A stretch of 64,000 bases of DNA, taken from Armigeres subalbatus. Taxonomy: Eukaryota > Arthropoda > Insecta > Diptera > Culicidae. Positions 47,282 to 59,200 of the stretch are shown piece by piece. Location: contig NC_085140.1 in assembly GCF_024139115.2 (NCBI RefSeq), positions 319,489,259 to 319,553,258 of the forward strand, read 5' to 3'. How positions within the stretch are numbered: position 1 is the first letter of the stretch; every line of letters starts with the position of its first letter. The position numbers were made by a program, and so were the translations under genes. The notes under the pieces were generated by a model. The model had not been told where the DNA came from. It saw only the letters and a program-made list of their open reading frames with translations, and did not search any database.

Positions 47282-48844
47282 GAAGTGTCGCTCCGGAGGC
47301 TCAATGAGTGCTTTTTCACCCGACGCCTCACTCACATGTGTTTTTATATGGCTCACATGGCTTTTCCTCACTCTGTTTATTTGTACTTCTAATTTTTTAC
47401 GCTTCCACTCAATCGTGATGATGCGAAGGCAGCATTTTGCTGATGATGATTTTATGATGAGTTTTGTCAAGCCTGGCTGTACAGTACCACCAGAAGCTGG
47501 ACAAGCGGATAGGAGATGCCAGCGAGTGACGGACGAGAAAAATGGTGCTAGGAGTCGAAGGCAGAAGAGAAACGAATCCATCGCAGAAAAAAGGCAAGAG
47601 AGTGTGATAGCTGAAGCGCAGGAGAACATGGATAGAAACGATATGCGGAGGTTTTACGCTAGAGTGAGTGTGAGACTAAAGTTTGCCAATTACAGAGGGA
47701 TCACCTTTCTGAGCTCGGCGTACAAAAACCTGTCGCTTATCCTGGTTAACAGACTGAGACCGCTTGAGGAGTCCGTCGTCGGCTGGTACCAAGCAGATTT
47801 TCGTGAGGGCTGATCAACGACGGATCAGATGTTTAGCCTGCAAATGATCGTTGATAAATTCCGGGAGTACAACTTGAAGACTCACCATCTGTTCATTGAT
47901 TCCAAAGCAGCGTACGATTCAGTGAAGAGTAATGAGCTGTGGCAGATAATATCCGAACATGGTTTTCCGGCTAAACTGATTAGACTGGTACGTGCAACGC
48001 TGGATGGCTCGAAATCAAGTATTTGGATTGCAGACGAAGCGTCAACCTCGTTTGTGATCTTAGACGGATTGAAGCAGGGTGATGCGAATATATTGCTCAA
48101 CATTGCACTCGAGGGCGCTATTAGGAGATCCGGCGTGCAGAGGAACGGCACTATCATCACACGGTCGCATATGCTCTTGGATGACATTGACCTCATTGGA
48201 ACCGATCGCAGAGCAGTAGTGAGGCTTTTGTCCCACTGAAGAGGGAGACGGCGAATCCATGAGCTGTATTAAGTATACAAAGAAGAAAATATTGTGAATC
48301 GTATAAAATACGGCAGACTTCAGTGGACTGGCCACTTAGTGCAAATGTCGTAAGAAAGAATAGTGAAAAAATATTCAAATGAGAACTAGACAGGGGCCGG
48401 CGACTTCGTGGAAGGCCACGAACACGCTGGATGCACGCGGTGGAATTGGACCTGGGGACCCTGAACGTTCGGGGAAACTGGAGGAACATCGCCCAAGATC
48501 GACGATTATGGAGGTATACAAGTAGGTGTCATGATACCCATTAGTGTTTCAATACTCATTTAAATAGAAGACATATCGTACATCGTACGTGATCATACAG
48601 AACCTCAAGCCTAAAACTCAATTGCAGTTCTTTTTGAGAATACTGCAAAATGTATATGTATAAGAGTGACAACGCCTTCGGGTGAAACTTACTCCAATTT
48701 TGATCGATTATGGATTACCAACAATTCGCATGCACAGCCGGTTATCAAGGAACCCGTGGTCGCCGTAGATCAAGCATTATTCTATAGCAGTATAGACGTT
48801 AAAAGAAACGAAAAAAATTTCGGTACGATGTTTGTGATCATAAT

Positions 48845-49200
48845 AACAGATATCTCCAATATTTGAACTCAAGAAGGGTTTGGAGTACCACAGGTGTTAA
48901 GGGAATGTTGTGATTCGTATATACTGGTGTAATGATGTCCCATGTGGCTTCTCCAACTAACACGCAAGTTCGGTAACCTATAAATTACTTTGTTGGGTTT
49001 TTTAGATCTCCAAGATCTGAACTCAAGAATAGCTTGGAGTGCCGTTGATGTTCTGGTAATCCTGCGATTTGGTAAAAAATAGCTTAATTATGTCTCAAGT
49101 AGCACTGTCAACTTCAAATTAGGATTTAGGCCTGTAAAACACTTTCAGTTTATGTAGCTCATCAAGATCTGAACTCACAAGAGGTTTAAAAGCATTAAAA
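48845..49200 (+). repeat. About 150-bp tandem repeat, three degenerate units
   Basis: The word ATCTCCAAGATCTGAACTCA and relatives start near 48852, 49006 and 49156 (spacings about 154 and 150 bp). Each is followed by AGAAGGGTTTGGAGT-like sequence. Confidence 0.65.
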
Positions 49201-49289
49201 AATTCCCAGTGTTTCTACTTTTCCATGGATTGCATTCGTTTTTTAAGCAGTATATCCAAAATTTATCAGTTATCAAAATGCTTCTGTAC

Positions 49290-49345
49290 AAGATGAACCG
49301 GCCAAGAGCTGAAAGGCTCAATAATAAAGACAATAATAATAATGA
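49290..49345 (+). repeat. LINE 3'-tail remnant with AAT repeats
   Basis: AACCGGCCAAGAGCTGAAAG, then GCTCAATAATAAAGAC and (AAT)n. This is the typical end of a 5'-truncated RTE-like copy. Confidence 0.6.
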
Positions 49346-49910
49346 TTTAGTAGAGATTATTTGACGAAAAATAGAGCTTAATGAAAAATCTCACTCTGAC
49401 ACATGAAATTTTCAGTATTTTTTTTTAATTTCAAAATTTGTACAAAGTTTACAACATGATGATCTGATATTCCATACAGGTAAAGGACTTTTTAGAAGCT
49501 TTCTTTTGTATTTTATAAGATGGTGGAGGGACCTCTGCAAGTTTTGAGAAGTGTCCGGAATTGGGAGTTGTCCGGCGGTGGGGATCTCCTCCTATATATG
49601 GCATAAGTATGGAATTTTTTCATATGAAACATTTTTTATGCAATTTTCGCCGCTGAATATTAATCGTCATTAACCGTCAACGAAACCATATCAATAGTCG
49701 CAATAATCGCTTGAGAAGAACAGTACGTTTATTTCGCTCTATAATCAATCACTATCTCACTAGATTTTCAATTCAAGAACTTCTGTTCTTGAATTTATTC
49801 ATTGTTCATTCAGACTTAAGCCGGAGTGGCCTTTGCAGTTACATAAAAGCCTCCCCCGAGCAGGAGAAATTGTCTCAATAATACCTAATTCTGTTTTGGA
49901 TACTATACTC
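49346..49910. other. Unrecognised stretch
   Basis: No gene or repeat recognised. Confidence 0.45.
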
Positions 49911-50158
49911 TGTTATGAACTAGCCCTGCATAAGAGGTAAAATACCAAAGGAATACTACCAAAAACTAATATGGACGATACTTAAGTCATAACATACTCA
50001 GTTATTAAATTGAATTTCAATACCAAATGCATAACCAATTATTATTAGTTTGGTATTAAAATACCTTTGCATGTTATGCCGCAAGTAATCTGCATATAAG
50101 TTTTTGGTACATATTATTTTTTGGTATTTTACCTCTTATGCAAGGCTAATTCATAACA
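49911..50158. mobile_element. MITE with about 40-bp inverted ends
   Basis: TGTTATGAACTAGCCCTGCA on the left and TGTTATGAATTAGCCTTGCA inverted on the right. Both continue into TAAGAGGTAAAATACCAAA. 248 bp, AT-rich interior. Confidence 0.85.
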
Positions 50159-51329
50159 AATTCTGTTATCGAGGTCGTCGCTCCTGCTTGGGTGTCTATT
50201 CAACTCGATCCATGGCTACACATCGCTGACCACTGACCGCTGTAGTTCATTCGCATGCTCCACGTACCGTCGGCCATATGCACTCCACGAATTTCTCTGC
50301 TAGTATCGATATCGGAGGTTATCGGTGAGCCCAAGTACAGGAATTCTTCATCCACCTTGATTTCGTCATCACCGATTCAAACTCGTGATGTATGGCTAGA
50401 ATTGTTCTCACTTGAGCCTCTTCCTATCATGTTTTCCATCTTTGACGTATTGATTACTTTAGTCCGATCTGGCATGAATCTAAATGTAGGGCTAAATGTA
50501 GAAGGCTTCTTAGATGAGTTATTTATGAATTGTTCCATTCGGAACAAAGTTAAAAGCATAAGTCAATTCCAAATTATTTTCCCACTGTGCGCTCTATATT
50601 TAGTTCAGCTCCACCAAAGTTGATTTCCTGTCGTGATTTAGCTTGGGCTGCTGCGGGACGTCCGAGAATGAAGGAATAATGTGCAGCTTTATCGACTGAC
50701 TCCCCGGGTGCATTCGTATTACGCAAATTCGGTACAGCTAACCGGCCGCCACCGCCGGACCGAGGATCTGCGGTGCGTGACGTTAGTACTGGCAGAAACG
50801 TGATAATGATTTATCACCGTCGTGACGACGGAGTGATTGATTTGCTTTGAATTAAGCTCATTATAGGGCGTTGGTATTATTAATTTTTAATGACATTGCT
50901 GTTAAAGCTATGGATTGTCGGTGATTGATAAAGGTTATGATAAATACCGTGTGTGACCTTTAATAGTTTCTAATTTTATGTAGATCACTTTTATTCTTTC
51001 TAATCATTAGGAACGCGTGGTAAATTACAACGTTGGTATACTATTTTACATACACCTGTACTCAGCTAAACAGCAGTCGTATACAAAATAACACAAGTAT
51101 GAAACTACTCGACAATACGCAGTAGCGAGCACAACCAAGATGCAAGAGACTCTCCGGCAATCCCAGGGTCGGCTAACTACTGGGTAATCAAGGGTTTTTC
51201 GCGGTAAACAAAAACTAACAACACAGGAACTTTCACTTTTCTTGTATAATTTATTGGTTCCTAATTGTGGCGTGTGCGTGTTGTTCTGTGTAATAAATTT
51301 GTGTTAATTTGTTAAGTGTGACCTAGTTT
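50159..51329. other. Unrecognised stretch
   Basis: No supported feature. Frames up to 122 codons lack motifs. Confidence 0.45.
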
Positions 51330-51790
51330 TAACAATGGTACCGGTACATACCGCTGCTGCTGTTTGGGACGGGAGCAGAATGGCCGACACAGCGACTCCT
51401 GTCGAGCTGTGCGACCAGAAATCTCGCCGGAATAGCGCGGCGAGCGGTGAACGGACGGTCTTCGTCCGACGGGGCCAGCGGGCGTTGCTGGACGATCGTG
51501 GGCAGGCGTCTTCCCTCGTAGGCGCGATCGGCCGGCCGTGGCTTAGCCACCTTGGACGGCCGAGAGGGGAAATCCTCCTTTACGATTAAGGCCCACGGCC
51601 TGAGGATTCGTCCGATGCTGGACGATAAAATCCTTTGCTGTTTAGGCGCGGAAGCCTGACGGCTTCGCGGGCCGAGCCGTGTGCTGAACGGTATCTACCC
51701 CAAAAGGTAGAGGAAGAGACAAAAGAGGTCCTAAAGGACCGATTGGTATTAAAACCGGGTTTCCAATGCACAGCGTTGAATTACCTGAAC
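51330..51790. other. GC- and CpG-rich island of unknown origin
   Basis: Strikingly richer in G, C and CpG than its surroundings, with many tiny inverted repeats (GAAGCCTGACGGCTTC, TACCCCAAAAGGTA, GTCCTAAAGGAC). Frames on both strands are short. It may be the 5' leader of an unseen retroelement or an isolated LTR fragment. No tail, duplication or coding motif settles it. Confidence 0.5.
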
Positions 51791-54700
51791 AGGTTTCCCC
51801 AATAATAAAATCTAGCTCCTGCTAGGAAGGGGGGAGGGGGGTTCTCACACACTGTATCAACTGCACTTTTTAAAAAACACTTCTTCAGCACACGGACGCC
51901 TGATATTAAAGAGGCCGAATTTGGGCAATGGCTCCTCTTTTAAAAGAAATTCCCTCCATATTTTCCCACTATTTTCATTTCTGTTTCATCCAACATGACA
52001 TTTGCACATCATGATGCCATGTTGGATTTTGGTAGCTTCCTCATGTAATTACAGCGGTACAATCCCTAACGTTTCTGTGGTAGCATCTACTGTTATTGCA
52101 CAAGAAACGTGAAGGTTCCGAAACAACAACATCATGGCAAAACAAAAATCCACAATTTGTAACCAAACGGTTACAAGTAACATTGTTCCTGATGTCCGAT
52201 TGAGCTGGAATTTTGGCAGTGAAAATAGTAAATTATTTGAAAAACTTGTTTAAACTATTTATTATTGGTTGACCCAGCAGACGTTGCGAAATTTCTTAAC
52301 CAATTCAAATTTTTTCAGTTTTTTTTTACGATTTACTCAACTTTAATTGTAATTTTACCATGAGGAAATAATATATAAAACGTCGGAAACTATAAAGAAT
52401 GTATCTGCTAAAGAAATGGAGAAAATCCATCCGGCCGTTTTCGAGTTATGTGGATACGAACACAGATTATTTCATTTTTATGTATACAGATTTGAATCAC
52501 TTGAATTGAACTCAAAGGTGACTGTTCAATAATTTTCAAATTACTCTGCTAGCATGGCTAGATTATTGTTGACATACATCGAATAGATTGGGAAAGCCAT
52601 ACGCGAGGGGTGACAATGGTTGAAACGGGGTGATAATGGGCTGTCGGTGCGAAAGATGAGCCATTTTCACCCCCGAAGACTCAAATTAAAAGTTTAATTT
52701 AATTTTAATTCGAGAATTGGAACAAAGCCTAAATAGATTACTGATGAAATGTAATTTGTAATATGTATTCTAGCAGGTGGTTTAACAATTTTAAATTTCC
52801 TTCATATATTTGTAGTTGATCACCTACTCTTCAGCTCAGAACATTGTTTTTTCTCAAGAGAGCAAAGTTACAGCGAGGTTTATCATTTTGTATGTGCCAT
52901 AGTTAGATGAATAGAGAATTGTGAATTTTCGTTGACATTTAGTTATATACGATAAATTGATAGGCAATAGGCAAATTTACATCAAACTGAAATAAACTTT
53001 TGGTATATTATACAGATGTCATCAGTGAATAATGCTTGCAAATACCTGATGCAGAAAAATATCTTTATCCGAAAATCGTACCGCGTGAAAAAGCTTGAAA
53101 CAAAAGCTTAGATCTGTGAGCTTGATAATTGATATGTCAGTTTTAAAATCAAATCTGCATTGCATAGTTTTATTAATGTTCAAGCTCATTGCCATTCTAT
53201 TTCCACCCATTCAAACCTAATAAGAAATTTACATCTTATTTAGATTACTCAGCAAGGTCTCCTTAAAACCACCAATCCGTCAAATAGTTTAATTATGAAC
53301 GAACAAAAGAGCTCCCAAACCAAGTCCGGCAAGGTAACCACTTCAATATATCAAATTGCACTACAAGCGTCGTAAAATCCTTCCGGAGCAACATCGGTAT
53401 GGTAAACAATAATACATTCTGTTGGCTGACGTCTTGGCGTAGAATTTGTTTTCATTATAATTTGGCACACTCGTCTGAAGCGCCAATCTACTTAAAACCA
53501 ACCCACACATAAATCAGTTCAACCGCAGTGCGAAAAAGAAAAAGAAAAAATCTCAGCTCCGGCGGACAGCTTAGGGTCAAACCATACTCTTACGACCGGG
53601 TTTGTTTCCGCAATTAGTCTCTTGAGCAAACAAATCTCACGCCTCAGGAGTTCATCATTACCATCATCAGCAGCCGCGGCAGCAGCATCCGCTTGAGCAG
53701 CTGTGCGGTCCGCCCAAAGTTACAACCACCTGAACTTGACCTTACTCTTTTCAACAAGTTTGCATACGCTTAAACAGTAGCATAAAGATTGAAGATTTAG
53801 GTATTTAACTGCAGAAGCGCATTGGCGTAGCTAAACGTGGGATGGGGCTTGATGGTAAATTTATTGCAGGGTGTTAACTTACGACAGTAAGGCTATTTTA
53901 AAATATCCGAACTTTGTTGGAGCTTTTATAAACGTTTAATCTATGAGAGTCTAACATGTAGAAATAATGTGAATAAAGATACAGTAAATTTAACATTAGT
54001 GGGGGAAGGTGGGGAGACTTGATCACCCCCTGTTTTATCGAGAACTAAAGTAGTTTTGTTGTAGCGTATTTTTTAGTATACATCCTCTAGACAAATGACC
54101 TTTATGTGGTTAGTTAATTTTTGGATTGAAAACCTTATTTATTCTCCCGAGCAGCACAAGTCAGACAAAAATGGTGACAGCAACTTCATTGTCACTTAAT
54201 CTGGTCACATATGGGTTTCGGTAACCCATTTCCCGTAACACGGTAGATCACTTTGACGTAGTGTGTTGCGGTGTAAGATCTACCAAACAGAGCCCTAGCT
54301 ACCAAACAGAGCCATAGCTAGCCCTAACTAGTCTCAGAAATAAAACATAATTAATGTTACCTTGCAGACAGTTGAAAGACTCGAATTCCTCTGGTTTGAG
54401 GCTAAACTGTATGCAGCGGAAACAACTTTTCAAGCAATTAGTTAAAAAACCTCGGTACCAATCCCTAGGCTGAACTGACTGCTGGAAAAATCGAGTTAGG
54501 GGTTTAAATACGTACTAACTCTTCTTGAACTGGTGATAGTGAGAGGAACACACGGAAGTTCTTATTACTGAACAAATTCTCTTGCTTGAAATGGTCTTGT
54601 AGACAGAGCTAAATCCCGGGTTTAAAGAGTTTTACTGGTGATATTCTAGAAGCAAGACAAGGATGTGGCTAGGGCTCCGATGCATGGCCAAAAACAGTAT

Positions 54701-55627
54701 TACTGTTCTGTTTTCTCAAGACAGGATTGATTTCCTATTGATAAGGGGCGCGCCTTCAATGGAATTGCTCTCTGTGAAGGGTCTAAATAGCGGGACCTGG
54801 TCATGGTGCTCTTGAGAAAGCAAAACAACAACTGTATCGAAACCGATACTACATTGCTTATCAATAGTAATGGAGTAATTCGACATGCACTTAAACACTA
54901 AGGATACGGGTAACGCTACAATAGATCTAATAACTGGTCGCAGTGGCACACCCGAACAGGAAAAAAAAACCCATGTGGAACAGGTGTACTGCTTGGGCTG
55001 CAGGGCGGTTTGTATGTTTTAGCCTTCCTAAAGTTTTTTTTATTGGCCTCGCATAATTTGAACTACTTTTCATAACAATAACCAAATGTTTCCGTTTTTT
55101 TTACAGCACAAAGCCATAAATATGCTTAATGATCTGTACTGATGAAACTGTCTTCATTCCGTCAAAGTTTAAGGTATTTTTGCATTTGAAGTTATTGCCT
55201 CAATATGGGGACACTTGATCTCCCATTAGTCACCCATACAAAGATTTTGCGAAAGAAATCAAAAAAATATAAATCTGTTCTTTTTTTTTGTAGATTTGAC
55301 AGGTTTGATGAAGGGTTGGCATAGGAAAAACTATTTATTGCGTAGAAACCATAGAAAGGGGATCAAGTCTGCCCAAATTTTAAAATTGCATTTGCAATAA
55401 CAAAAATCGTTCAGGTATTTCAGGCACAGCAATTCGAAAATTCCACGTATTTTGAAGGAAAAATGTTTAAAAAATTTGAGGGCACCTTTCTAATTTTATC
55501 TAAGCAAGTTCTTGGAGAGGGATCAATTTCCCCCGAATATTTTGAAAGTCGGTTTTTGACAGCACTCCAAAATTGTATATCAATAACAACACTAATTTAA
55601 GGCCAGTCATACATCAGTAAAGTTAAA
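51791..55627. other. Mostly unrecognised DNA with repeat traces
   Basis: 52436-52490 (CATCCGGCCGTTTTCGAGTT, then ATGTGGATACGAACA) resembles the end of a dispersed insect repeat. Diverged GGGGA..CTTGATC words occur near 54005, 55205, 55360 and 55510 and may mark an old repeat. No gene supported. Confidence 0.45.
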
Positions 55628-55629
55628 TA

Positions 55630-55855
55630 CCGTCGTGCGGGGCTTCTTTTGAAAAATTAGGGGCTACTTTCGACATTTTAAAACAAGTATTATAACGAAA
55701 ATAACTATAAAATTGTCCTTATCACCAATCGAGTGTCTTGCTGATAGTTGGATGGCAACTTTCTGTTTAAAATTTAATATTTTATCCGTTTAAATTTTTC
55801 AAAAAATCGAAAATCCAAAGTAGCCCCCGGAGTCAAAAGAAGCCCCGCACGACGG
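55630..55855. mobile_element. TA-flanked MITE
   Basis: CCGTCGTGCGGGGCTTCTT begins the left end and ends the right end as its complement. Pairing continues to GGGGCTACTTT. TA on both sides is the likely duplication. 226 bp. Confidence 0.85.
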
Positions 55856-55869
55856 TACTATACACACTT

Positions 55870-56115
55870 GATTTATTTCGCCGAGGCCGGTAAAATAAAT
55901 TGCCGAGAATCCAACAGCCGAGATGTCGTTAATAATTTCGGTAAAAGTTTCGAATGCCGAGCGCTTGGTTATTTTTATTTAGAATCAACTGTCAAATTTT
56001 ACCGAGCTTATCAGCTATTTTTTGCCGAGAAGTCCTTATTTTTTACCGAGAAACCTTTAAAACTATTGCTTAGATTTCGGTAAACAATTTATAAAGCAGC
56101 GCCTACATTTTGCCG
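55870..56115. promoter_or_regulatory. Cluster of TTT(A/G)CCGAGA-type motifs: candidate transposon subterminal binding sites
   Basis: About 11 copies in 250 bp, in both orientations: for example TTGCCGAGAA, CAGCCGAGAT, TTTACCGAGC, TTTGCCGAGA, TTTACCGAGA, and inverted TTTCGGTAA twice. They begin about 125 bp beyond the stop codon of the spliced gene. One more, TTACCGAGA, lies at the right edge of the window beyond the gene's start. Clustered short subterminal motifs on both sides of a transposase gene are typical of EnSpm/CACTA-like elements. The binding function is inferred. Confidence 0.6.
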
Positions 56116-56224
56116 AAAGTTGTCAATTCTTTAGTATTTAATAGTTTTCTTCCTTAATACTAGAATAAAACACTAGAAATCTCTCACAACAATACTTATT
56201 TTATTCATTGCTGAAATATGAATT

Positions 56225-56230
56225 TTTATT
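56225..56230 (-). terminator. Polyadenylation signal AATAAA
   Basis: AATAAA on the minus strand, 10 nt after the TAA stop of the last exon. Close, but plausible for this gene's 3' end. Confidence 0.55.
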
Positions 56231-56239
56231 GGGTTTCAC

Positions 56240-59200
56240 TTACTCCTCTAGAGATCTAACGAATTTTTCTCCGGTTGTGGAAACTTTGTCCACAGAAAAG
56301 ATTATTCCCCGGAAAAACATCATAAACTGTTTGTCGCTTGGTGCGCATGGAATGCCAAATACATCAAAGCATTGACAAAACATGCTGAAAGCCCGCACGA
56401 TGTTATCACCGACAGGCATGTTGACGATATCCCAGGAAACGAAATGCTGTTCTCCTTCTGTCATGAGATTTCCTCTTATGATCAAAACCGGAACCTCATA
56501 ACACACAGGAAGTGGGTCATCCAGCTGAAAATAGAATAATCCTAATCAGTGAGTAACCCTAAAACGATTTTAAACTAATTTCTTTTGATTGCCTATCGCT
56601 ATCGTTGATTACCTTAATCCAGTAAATCAATCCATTCATGGAATTGTCCTCCGAAGATCTTTCGTCACGCACACGCTTTGAACCGCGAGTTGGATTCTTA
56701 GCACGGATAATTGCCAACGCTCTCAAGAAATCTGTTACAAATAAAAGTGATAAGAAAATGATTTAGAGCTTTTTGGTGGATAGTCTTCACTTGCCATAAG
56801 ACGAGTTCGTACTATCCCATTTTATTACACCATATGATTATAGCTTGACAGATACGTATTTCGACGTCAACAGTAAGACCATCTTCAATGTACGATACAT
56901 TGAAGATGGCCTTACTGTTGACGTCGAAATACGTAAATCAAGTGGTGTAATAAAATTTGATAGTACGAACATGTCTTATGACAAGAGGAAATGAAAGTGT
57001 TTAAACCTAATTTAATGTGAATCGATAAATTATTACCGTTGGAAATTTCTCGGTACAAATGTTTGTACGACATAAGTATCTTATGCTGCCACGTGTTCCA
57101 CTGCTCAACAAACTCCATGGTTTGGTTCCACATCCTTCTGAAATCATATTCCACCTAAACGTATTTCAAAATTAGTTTTCGAAGCATACATAATCTACCA
57201 TTCTATACTTACAAGCTCACCATCGAAAGCCGTAGTAACGGGGAATTCTTCGATGAAAGAATGGAAGTCCTGATTTGAACGAAACTGTGACCGGTATTCA
57301 AATGTAGATGACCATAAATTCATGATCTTCTTCCTGTTTTCGGTCGTCGGTACAACGAATTTTAGTTCCTCTACCTATAATAAATTAGAATTTAATTAGA
57401 AAACTTCTCGAAAATACAAAATGATTGTGAGTAGAAATTCACGTTTGGTTAGAACCATCGATATATTCCTAGATAAAACAGGAAGTAAGAATGTCACTCG
57501 AAATTGTTATATAACTATAATATCAACAGTTTGCTATTTAAATATTCTCTATTAATTCAAATATTCTCTACGAATATCCTTTATGCATGAACTCTATTCT
57601 ATAACATTATCGCATTAATACAAAAAAGTAATAAAATTACCATAGAGAAAAGATCGATTTCCGACTGTTGAGTATTTGGAAGCTCAATGTGTCCCTGAAC
57701 TGTTTTCTCTTTTTTTCTATGGAAAACGCGTCCATCTGCCCGTTTGGCCAAATACTCCATATGGTAAGTTTTCCTGCATGCTTCCCGTCCCCACGGCCGT
57801 TTTTGTAGAACCATAGTGCCTAACAAATATTAATAAGTATAAATACTTCTTATAAATATCTATAAATACCAGTCTTTGAGAAATAACATACATGTGGAAC
57901 TTCAGAAACCGTTGAAGCCAAAATAGGGTATGACTTGACTAGCGATTGAGCAACAAGGTTTTTGTAAAATGTAGATGCGCGCCTAAAATGAAAATACTAT
58001 ATTACCAAAAACGTACAACTTACATTTTTATTTCATACTTACACTCCGTAACACGATTTTAAACAATCGCAAAGCAGGTGCGTAATACGTTTGATTGTTT
58101 TGTCATTCGGCTTTGTGTTCTCCTTGAGTTCCTCCATTAGATCTCTTCCATCGTTTGTCCTCGCAAAAATAATGTTGATATCAATTTCCTGTTAAGAAGA
58201 GGAAATAGGGTAAATCACTACTTGGGCCTATGGACCCGGTTCCCGGCTCACTGCACAGAAAACTAATGATTTAAACTGTTTGGAAGTCGTAGGTTTATAG
58301 TTGATAATTTTTAAAAAGTCTCCCATTTATTTTTCACAATACTCAATATTTTTCTATCACTTGTTTTACTCCTAATTGATTCAATTGTAGAAAATAAAAT
58401 GTAGAATTCAAAATTTCACTCTCCGATGCTACACCACTGAGCCGGAGTGATTCTTTCCACTTTTACAAAACGGTATTATCGAATAAACACCTACCTGAAA
58501 ATCGTCACAGTGCTCGATACAACCATTGCATGAAACTGTTAATCACCACACCATAATTCTAAACACACGCACTTCAATTATTCTTATTTGTTCGTTTCAC
58601 TAGAACTTATTTAAACATACTAGAATACATTTTAAAATGTATTCTCAAACCGAACAAAAATTCACCTCGGCCCAAGAACTTCTAGCCGCACCGTGCTGCC
58701 AAAAGGCCAGGATTATAAAAATGATCCTTCATCGTTAATAGGAAAATTGTCTAATATGTTGACGTTATCATGTTATTTATAGTTCTCTCGATTTTAAAAG
58801 GTGAAATAAATATTGTTTTTAAGTATTTGGAAGAAATTTGAATGAGTTAAAATATCTTCTCAACCAAATAAAAATGATTATGAATAATACCATCTGGCAT
58901 CTTGTTGTCGTGGAACGTGCATATTTTTGTTTACATCGCATTTTCTACCGTCCCGAGAGAGAATGAGAGTAAAATGTTGAGAGATTGAGTGAAATTTTGC
59001 TTAGGCCGGGAACTGGTTTTTTGTATGCCGGATTGGGAATCGCTATGACTGAAATGAGTGCTGCACCTAGTTAATTTAAATCAAATAAAAGCTTCTTTGA
59101 ACGATATTTAGCACGAATAGCTATTTTTTAAGCAGAAGTGAACCCCAATGCAGTATTATACAGCCTACAAATTTCAGAAAAAGTTGCTTCCTGTAATAAA

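Larger units (their letters stand above)
46076..47475. mobile_element. Transposon A in the LINE (8-9 bp target duplication)
   Basis: Ends are CAGGCTTGCCAAAAACTC and, inverted, CAGGCTTGACAAAACTC. GCTGTACAG at 46067-46075 and 47476-47484 is duplicated. Deleting it rejoins the LINE frame as KGVAVQ-YHQKLDKRIG. The CAGG start and 8-9 bp duplication fit hAT-like or Mutator-like elements. Without its own nested insertion it would be about 410 bp. Confidence 0.72.
45160..48520 (+). pseudogene. RTE-like LINE interrupted by three insertions
   Basis: The endonuclease starts at DNDWKVGSWNVRTLNEPARI (45192) and continues IQGIRWPRTGERE. After a 57-bp insertion come FYYSDGDREVRGVGFIV, RICVLRMKGKFFNYSLIRIY, VIRDANA, CSQIDHVLVDG and IDSDHYLVVAKIRARL. 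After a nested insertion at 46076-47475 the frame resumes with YHQKLDKRIGDASE. RT motifs follow: NYRGITFLSSAYK, THHLFIDSKAAYDSV, LKQGD. The catalytic box reads LLDDIDLIG instead of the usual FADDIDLIG, with sequence missing before it. The tail near 48300-48500 (GRLQWTGHLVQMS) is broken. Several frameshifts and stops; inactive. Confidence 0.85.

Noticed and set aside
53995..55545. A single large element bounded by GGGGA..CTTGATC words
   Set aside because: The words are diverged, irregularly spaced and not clearly inverted; no boundaries could be defended.
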